Below are positions 58,945 through 64,000 of a stretch of 64,000 bases of DNA, one piece after another (the first letter of the stretch is position 1; each line of letters begins with the position of its first letter). The notes below the pieces were generated by a model that searched no databases, was not told the origin of the DNA, and saw nothing but the letters and a program-made list of their open reading frames with translations. Origin of the DNA: Pseudoalteromonas shioyasakiensis (GTDB lineage Bacteria > Pseudomonadota > Gammaproteobacteria > Enterobacterales > Alteromonadaceae); the NCBI GenBank assembly GCA_013391845.1, contig CP058414.1:1102501-1166500 (forward strand), in the 5' to 3' direction. A program made the position numbers and the translations under genes.

Positions 58945-61839
58945 TTAGTGTGAAACGACAATTAAACGAATTGCATCCAGTTTAACTTGGGCTTTTTCGA
59001 TGTAAGTCGTGAGTTCGCTACGCTGTTTATCAAAGAAGCTAAGCTCTTCATCACGAATATTCGGGTTGATCTGTTTAAGTGCCGTTAAACGAGCTTGCTC
59101 TTCACCCAGTGCAGTTTGCATTTTCTCTAGTGATTCAGCACGCAGTGCTTCTAGCTTGGTTTGTGCCATGCCTTGTGCGCTGGTGATCATTGGGTGAATG
59201 GCACTTTGTAGCGCGCTGGCTAATTTACTTGCAGTTTGGCGACCAACCGCAGACAACTGCTGATTGAAAGCGTCAAAAGCAACATTATCAGCCAGATTGT
59301 TACTGCCCTTATCTAATAAGATACGGATAGGCGTTGGTGGCAAGAAGCGGCCAACCTGAAGTGCTTTAGGCGCCATCGCCTCAGCAATGAAAATGAGCTC
59401 TACAAAGAAGGTACCAGCAGGTAGCTTTTTGTTTTTCAGTAACGCCACAGAGGCAGTACCAAAGTCATCATCACAAATCATGTCTAAGCTGCCTTGCACC
59501 ATTGGGTGGTCCCAGCTGATGAAATGGGCGTCTTCTTGCGAAAGCGAGGTGCTGCGATCAAACGTTACTGTGATGCCATCATCTTTTAAACATGGGAAAG
59601 ATGGATTTAGCATGTGCTCAGTTGGTTTTAAGATAATGGTATTTTCACCTTTATCTTCTTGGCTTACACCAAAGGTGTCGAACACATTGATCATATAACT
59701 TGGTAGCGTGAATTGATCGTCTAATTCTTCGATATCAGCAACAAGACTTTCGGCTCGGCCTTGGCCACTTGAATGCAGCTCTAGTAAGCGGTCACGACCA
59801 CTTTCCATTTGCTTACGAAGCTTGGCATTTTGACCTGCCACTTGTTCTAGCAGTGGGTCTAGTTCTTCTTCGTCGCAATTGTGTGCACCAATAAACTCAA
59901 GTAGTTCTTCGCCATACTCTTTATACAGCATTTGCCCTGTTGTCGATGTCGTTTCAAACGCATCTAAGCCTTCGTTGTACCAACGTAATAACACTTCCTG
60001 TGCGGTGTTTTCAAAATACGGCACATGAATGTTTACGTCTTGAGTTTGACCAATACGGTCAAGACGACCAATGCGTTGCTCAAGTAAGTCAGGGTTGAGC
60101 GGTAAATCAAACAATACTAAGTGATGCGAGAATTGGAAGTTACGACCTTCAGAGCCAATTTCAGAGCAAAGTAGAATTTGTGCGCTGTCGTACTCGTCGG
60201 CAAAGTAAGCGGCTGCACGGTCACGTTCAACAATCGACATACCTTCGTGGAAAACAGAGGCTTTAATCGCTTCACGCTCACGTAGAATCTGTTCTAGGCT
60301 AAGTGCGGTTTCGGCTTTAGCACAGATAAGCAGTACTTTTTCGTGTTTAAGGGTTTTTAACGTTTCGATTAACCAATCAACACGTGGGTCAAATGCGCCC
60401 CAGCTAGCATTTTCACCTTCAAACTCTTGGAAGATCTTTTCAGGAAATAAAGCTCGAAGGGCTGTTAGCTCAGCATTTTGAATGCCGCCCATGTTACCCA
60501 GTACCGACATCGCCGTTTTATATTGTTTAGGCATTGCCATAGGGTATGCATGAAGCTTACGGCTTGGGTACCCATCAATACCGCTACGGCTATTTCTAAA
60601 TAAAATGCGACCCGTACCATGGCGGTCTAACAACATTGATAAAATTTCGTTGCGCGCCGTTTCATCACCTTTCTCTGCTTCGGCTAAAAGATCAGTGATA
60701 TCGGTTTCTTTTAATAGCTCTTTTAATGTTGCACGAGACGCATCATCAAGGCCTTTTTCACCGAGTAATTGGTTGGCTGCTTCGGCAACCTCTTTGTAGT
60801 TACTTTCTTCTTCAACAAACGCATCGTAGTCGTAGAAACGATCTGGGTCGAGTAATTGCAGGCGTGCGAAGTGGCTGCGATGGCCTAGTTGATCTGGCGT
60901 TGCAGTTAATAAGATAAGGCCTGGAATGTCTTGGCTTAACTCCGCTATACGTTGGTATTCAGTGCTTGGTTTACCATTATTGATACTTAAATGGTGTGCT
61001 TCATCAACAACCAGTAAATCCCAATCAGCCAGAGTTGCTTGCTCAAACCAGCGTTTTTTCTTACTTAAAAATTCAAGGCTAGTAAGTACTAACTGTTCTG
61101 TTTCAAATACGTTTGGTGAGTCAGCAAAGGCTTCATCGCAACGCTCTTCATCAAAAATAGAAAAATGTAAGTTAAAGCGGCGTAGCATTTCTACTAACCA
61201 CTGATGTTGAAGGTTTTCAGGCACAACAATCAGTACGCGACTAGCGCGGCCACTGATGATTTGTTGATGTAAAATCATACCAGCTTCAATGGTTTTACCT
61301 AAACCCACTTCATCAGAAAGTAATACGCGTGGCGCAAAACGTTTACCGACTTCTTGTGCGATATAAAGCTGATGCGGAATAAGGTTTGCTCGCTGACCAA
61401 TTAAACCTTTTAAAGGTGATTGTTGGCGCTCAAACTGATGCTGCCAAGTTTGGTAACGTAGAGTGTAGCGGTCAAAGCGGTCCACTTGGCCTGCAAATAA
61501 ACGGTCTTGTGGTTTATTGAATTTGATAAAGTGATCTAAAAAAGTTTCTTTTAACTGTGCTTTTTCACCGTTATCAACGCGTGTGCCATGATAGCATAGT
61601 AACTCGCCTTGCTCTTCAACTGACTCAACTTCTAATTCCCACTCTTCAACGCTGCGAATAACATCACCTGGATTAAATGCGACACGAGTAACAGGTGCTT
61701 CTGTTAAAGAATAAACTCTGTTTTCTCCACTGGCTGGAAATAAAATGCTGACCTGGCGGCCTTCAAGGGCAACTACGGTGCCTAATCCTAAATCTGACTC
61801 AGTATCACTGATCCAACGCTGACCTAAGGAAAAATTCAT
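58945..61839 (-). CDS. rapA: RNA polymerase recycling motor RapA
   Basis: A 964-residue Swi2/Snf2 ATPase that binds RNA polymerase and helps it recycle after termination. Two N-terminal Tudor-like domains (about 1-110) precede the helicase lobes: Walker A DEVGLGKT (about 174-181), DEAH box VVDEAHH, and motif VI RIGRLDRIGQ. The C-terminal spacer and Rpb2-binding region complete the usual length. It is a single gene, divergent from phoH. Confidence 0.97.
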   Translation of the reverse strand: MNFSLGQRWISDTESDLGLGTVVALEGRQVSILFPASGENRVYSLTEAPVTRVAFNPGDVIRSVEEWELEVESVEEQGELLCYHGTRVDNGEKAQLKETFLDHFIKFNKPQDRLFAGQVDRFDRYTLRYQTWQHQFERQQSPLKGLIGQRANLIPHQLYIAQEVGKRFAPRVLLSDEVGLGKTIEAGMILHQQIISGRASRVLIVVPENLQHQWLVEMLRRFNLHFSIFDEERCDEAFADSPNVFETEQLVLTSLEFLSKKKRWFEQATLADWDLLVVDEAHHLSINNGKPSTEYQRIAELSQDIPGLILLTATPDQLGHRSHFARLQLLDPDRFYDYDAFVEEESNYKEVAEAANQLLGEKGLDDASRATLKELLKETDITDLLAEAEKGDETARNEILSMLLDRHGTGRILFRNSRSGIDGYPSRKLHAYPMAMPKQYKTAMSVLGNMGGIQNAELTALRALFPEKIFQEFEGENASWGAFDPRVDWLIETLKTLKHEKVLLICAKAETALSLEQILREREAIKASVFHEGMSIVERDRAAAYFADEYDSAQILLCSEIGSEGRNFQFSHHLVLFDLPLNPDLLEQRIGRLDRIGQTQDVNIHVPYFENTAQEVLLRWYNEGLDAFETTSTTGQMLYKEYGEELLEFIGAHNCDEEELDPLLEQVAGQNAKLRKQMESGRDRLLELHSSGQGRAESLVADIEELDDQFTLPSYMINVFDTFGVSQEDKGENTIILKPTEHMLNPSFPCLKDDGITVTFDRSTSLSQEDAHFISWDHPMVQGSLDMICDDDFGTASVALLKNKKLPAGTFFVELIFIAEAMAPKALQVGRFLPPTPIRILLDKGSNNLADNVAFDAFNQQLSAVGRQTASKLASALQSAIHPMITSAQGMAQTKLEALRAESLEKMQTALGEEQARLTALKQINPNIRDEELSFFDKQRSELTTYIEKAQVKLDAIRLIVVSH

Positions 61840-62023
61840 GTATGTCTCGTCTATGAAGAAAAAAGGCGGCTATGTTACCTGTAACGCCATGCTACTTCAA
61901 GGCAGTAAACTCGCCGCACACAATTAAATTTAGTCAACCTTTTTAAGTCATTATTAAAGGTAAAAATTGTATGTATTCTAACCGGTTAAATAATTATATA
62001 TTTGTTTGTCATAAAAAGGACTT

Positions 62024-62053
62024 TTGTCGTAAATAGACTAAACTGAGTATATA
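62024..62053 (+). promoter_or_regulatory. Candidate sigma-70 promoter of phoH
   Basis: A TTGTCG -35 and a TATATA -10 are spaced by 18 bp, 85 bp before the ATG at 62139. It is a reasonable fit but untested. Confidence 0.45.
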
Positions 62054-62138
62054 CCTGACGAATAAACCATAGCTTCATCCGCCGCTTGTTTAGTTTATTG
62101 GGTATAGCATAAAAATCATAAAACGTAAGGAAAGTGCT

Positions 62139-63506
62139 ATGGAAAAAGCTTCGAACCTTGATAGTAAAATGTATGTGCTTGATACCAATGTGTTACTCCA
62201 CGAACCCCTCGCTTATTTATCTTTCCAAGAACACGATGTTGTTATCCCCATGACAGTATTAGAAGAGCTCGACCACATTAAAGATAGAAAACATGACGTT
62301 AGCCGTGACGCCCGTGTTGCTATTCGTGGTTTAGATGAAGTGCTAAAGGACGCTTCGCCAGAGCAAATGTTGCAGGGTGTCGCGCTCCCTAGTAACAAAA
62401 AGGCTAAAACAGATTCTCGTGGCCGCTTAATTATCGTTAATGACCATTTATTTGCAGACAGTATTTCAGGTTTACCAGGCAACGAAAATGACCACCGAAT
62501 TATCAATTGTGCTGTGCATTTACAAAAGCAACATAGCGACAGCAAAGTGGTGCTTGTAACTAAAGACATCAATATGCGCCTCAAAGCGAAAGGGGCCGGG
62601 CTTAAATTTGTTGAAGATTACAGAACTGACCAATTAATTGATGACATAGCGTTGCTTACTAGTGGCTATAAAAAAATTGAAGGCGACTTTTGGCAACATG
62701 TTGGTGAGTGCGAAACAGAACAACAAGGCCGAGATACCTATCACCATGTTGCAAAAAGCACGATTAGCGATGTGTTCTGTAATGAATATATTTTAGATGA
62801 AAGCGACCACTTTGCGGCTCGAGTAACAAGCTACGATGATAAACAAATTACTTTAAAAGATATCAGTGTTGAACGTTTGATGAGTCATACTGCTTGGGGC
62901 GTTAAACCAAAGAATGTGTATCAAGGAATGGCACTTGATGCATTGCTTGACCCAAGTATTGAACTAGTGATCTTAACCGGCCCCGCTGGTTGTGGTAAAA
63001 CCTTACTCGCGCTTGCCAGCGCCCTTGAAATGATTATAGAAAAAGGCATTTACGATAAAGTTATTGTTACCCGTAATACTCCTGAAATTGCTGAATCAAT
63101 CGGCTTTTTACCTGGCACGGAAGAAGAGAAAATGGCGCCTTGGTTGGCTGCGATCACCGATACCTTAGAGGTACTACATAAAGGCGATGAAAACCCAATT
63201 TCGAGTCGCAATTACATTATGGAAAAAGCCAACGTACAGTTTAAATCAGTAAACTTTATGCGTGGTCGCAGCATTCAAAATGCCGTTGTTATTTTACAAC
63301 CCCGAATTGGAAAGATTTTAAAGTTTTTACCCCCTTGTTTTTATTGGCCTGTAGAAAAAGTAAAAAGAATTTCTCTAAACATGGATTTTTGTAACGACTT
63401 TAAGCATTCCCACAATAGCCAATCTTTACAGAGTATTTGTTATTTGGGATGTAAGTACAACACGCATTCTAGCAACGATGCAAACTTTTGGAGGGCTGCG
63501 TCATGA
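62139..63506 (+). CDS. phoH: PIN-PhoH ATPase, interrupted before Walker B
   Basis: A PIN nuclease domain (about 10-150, VLDTNVLLHEP with Asp15, TVLEELDHIKD) is fused to a PhoH RecA-like ATPase (about 245-386) with Walker A LTGPAGCGKT. Residues 1-386 match the family through GRSIQNAVVIL; the conserved Asp-Glu that should come next (Walker B) is replaced by QPRIGKIL and 69 unrelated residues to the stop. The break falls after 63296. The remaining protein would keep the nuclease domain but not a working ATPase. The start follows AAGGAAAGTGCT. An insertion is inferred. Confidence 0.85.
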   Translation: MEKASNLDSKMYVLDTNVLLHEPLAYLSFQEHDVVIPMTVLEELDHIKDRKHDVSRDARVAIRGLDEVLKDASPEQMLQGVALPSNKKAKTDSRGRLIIVNDHLFADSISGLPGNENDHRIINCAVHLQKQHSDSKVVLVTKDINMRLKAKGAGLKFVEDYRTDQLIDDIALLTSGYKKIEGDFWQHVGECETEQQGRDTYHHVAKSTISDVFCNEYILDESDHFAARVTSYDDKQITLKDISVERLMSHTAWGVKPKNVYQGMALDALLDPSIELVILTGPAGCGKTLLALASALEMIIEKGIYDKVIVTRNTPEIAESIGFLPGTEEEKMAPWLAAITDTLEVLHKGDENPISSRNYIMEKANVQFKSVNFMRGRSIQNAVVILQPRIGKILKFLPPCFYWPVEKVKRISLNMDFCNDFKHSHNSQSLQSICYLGCKYNTHSSNDANFWRAAS

Positions 63507-64000
63507 AAAGCTCTGTTGAAAACCGAAACCCTCGTGTTCTTGACACGTCTGCGTTGGTTCATGATCCAAAAAGTATCCTGTCATATCAAGATGATATTTA
63601 CATCTGTCTAACAGTTCTAGAAGAATTAGATAACTTAAAAGAAAGAACTAACAAATCGGTTAGTGCTGATGCTCGTGTATGTATTCGTATGCTTGAAGAT
63701 ATAATAAATGGGCACAGTGCAGAAGAGATGGAAGCTGGTATTCCACTGCCTTCTACTGAAACAGCTAAACGAGGAAAACTGTTTATTGGAATTGATACCC
63801 AGCTCGATATGGCTAAAGAGTTAAAGCACGGTATTGGAAGTGACGCTGACAATAGAATAATTAACTATGCACTGTATCTTCAGAAGGACTTAGATAAAGA
63901 CGTAGTAATTGTTAGCCGTGACATTAATATGCGCTTGAAAGCTCGAACCGTAGGGGTCATGGCAGAAGACGTTGCCGTAGATAATCAAATATCAGATATT
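63297..64000. mobile_element. Left end of an element inserted in phoH (extent unknown)
   Basis: Homology to host phoH ends sharply at 63296. From there come about 205 bp of AT-rich non-coding sequence, then a second PhoH gene of a different lineage that runs off the window. No integrase, transposase or terminal repeat can be seen in this part, so the class (prophage, island or transposon) is open. Confidence 0.55.
63503..64000 (+). CDS. Second PIN-PhoH family protein, 5' part (runs off the window)
   Basis: The first 166 codons of a PIN-domain protein of the PhoH family. It has VLDTSALVHDP at the start, TVLEELDNLKERTN, NRIINYALYLQ and SRDINMRLKA, the same block order as the host gene upstream but clearly diverged, with MEAGIPLP in place of LQGVALP. 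A strong GGAGGG ribosome-binding site lies 9 bp before the ATG. The ATPase domain should lie beyond 64000. It resembles PhoH proteins carried by phages; that is an inference from sequence style, not a search. Confidence 0.8.
   Translation, partial: MKSSVENRNPRVLDTSALVHDPKSILSYQDDIYICLTVLEELDNLKERTNKSVSADARVCIRMLEDIINGHSAEEMEAGIPLPSTETAKRGKLFIGIDTQLDMAKELKHGIGSDADNRIINYALYLQKDLDKDVVIVSRDINMRLKARTVGVMAEDVAVDNQISDI

Noticed and set aside
63297-63502. Intein, group I or group II intron in phoH
   Set aside because: The inserted frame does not begin with Cys or Ser, there is no GTGYG intron start, and the inserted gene is a PhoH protein rather than a homing endonuclease or reverse transcriptase.

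Overview
The window is a piece of a gammaproteobacterial chromosome, most likely Pseudoalteromonas or a close relative in the Alteromonadales. The evidence is gene order and protein sequence: gpmI/envC/ctpA/yibQ, yibN-grxC-secB-gpsA, nadC/ampD-ampE-pdhR-aceEF-lpd, argR/mdh, ispB/rplU-rpmA-obg, and the folA-apaH-apaG-rsmA-pdxA-surA-lptD / amgK-murU-djlA / rluA-rapA block. The DNA is moderately AT-rich. No tRNA gene, CRISPR array or recognisable transposase gene was found.

Layout. 1-2.3 kb: 3' two thirds of a 23S rRNA, then 5S rRNA and the operon terminator. 2.3-2.55 kb: a non-coding patch of heptad-periodic microrepeats and REP-like hairpins. 2.5-9.8 kb: envelope and central genes (yibQ, ctpA, envC, gpmI on the minus strand; yibN, grxC, secB, gpsA on the plus strand). 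9.9-17.3 kb: a PAS-GGDEF-EAL protein, trmL, fieF, a lysophospholipase-like hydrolase, the CpxA/CpxR two-component system with a divergent cpxP-like gene, and yacG. 17.4-22.6 kb: a type IV pilus cluster in the order pilA-pilC-pilD-coaE-pilB, with pilB outside its usual place. 23.1-33.0 kb: nadC, ampD-ampE, then pdhR with a clear PdhR operator and the complete pyruvate dehydrogenase operon. 33.1-39.3 kb: tapT, a CsrB-family regulatory RNA on the minus strand (a dense array of GGA motifs in an otherwise gene-free gap), an iron(III) ABC transporter and a Dyp-type peroxidase. 39.3-45.4 kb: argR/mdh, ispB, rplU-rpmA-obg, folA and a small DUF3718-like exported protein. 45.5-54.2 kb (minus): a chemoreceptor, apaH-apaG-rsmA-pdxA, then surA and lptD. 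54.3-61.8 kb: amgK-murU, djlA, a DUF3530 protein, rluA, a small zinc-ribbon membrane protein and rapA.

Two things stand out. First, the last kilobase holds a host PIN-PhoH gene that stops matching its family exactly before the Walker B Asp-Glu pair. About 200 bp of unrelated sequence follow, and then a second, different PIN-PhoH gene that runs off the window. This looks like the left end of an element (prophage or island) inserted in phoH and carrying its own PhoH. Second, surA and lptD, neighbours in one outer-membrane biogenesis pathway, each carry what looks like one extra A. These may be sequencing errors or real lesions.

The genes fit together as core metabolism plus envelope maintenance. 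Cpx stress sensing, SurA/LptD, and EnvC/CtpA serve the envelope; AmpD/AmpE and AmgK/MurU recycle cell wall; PdhR controls pyruvate oxidation; CsrB is expected to titrate CsrA.
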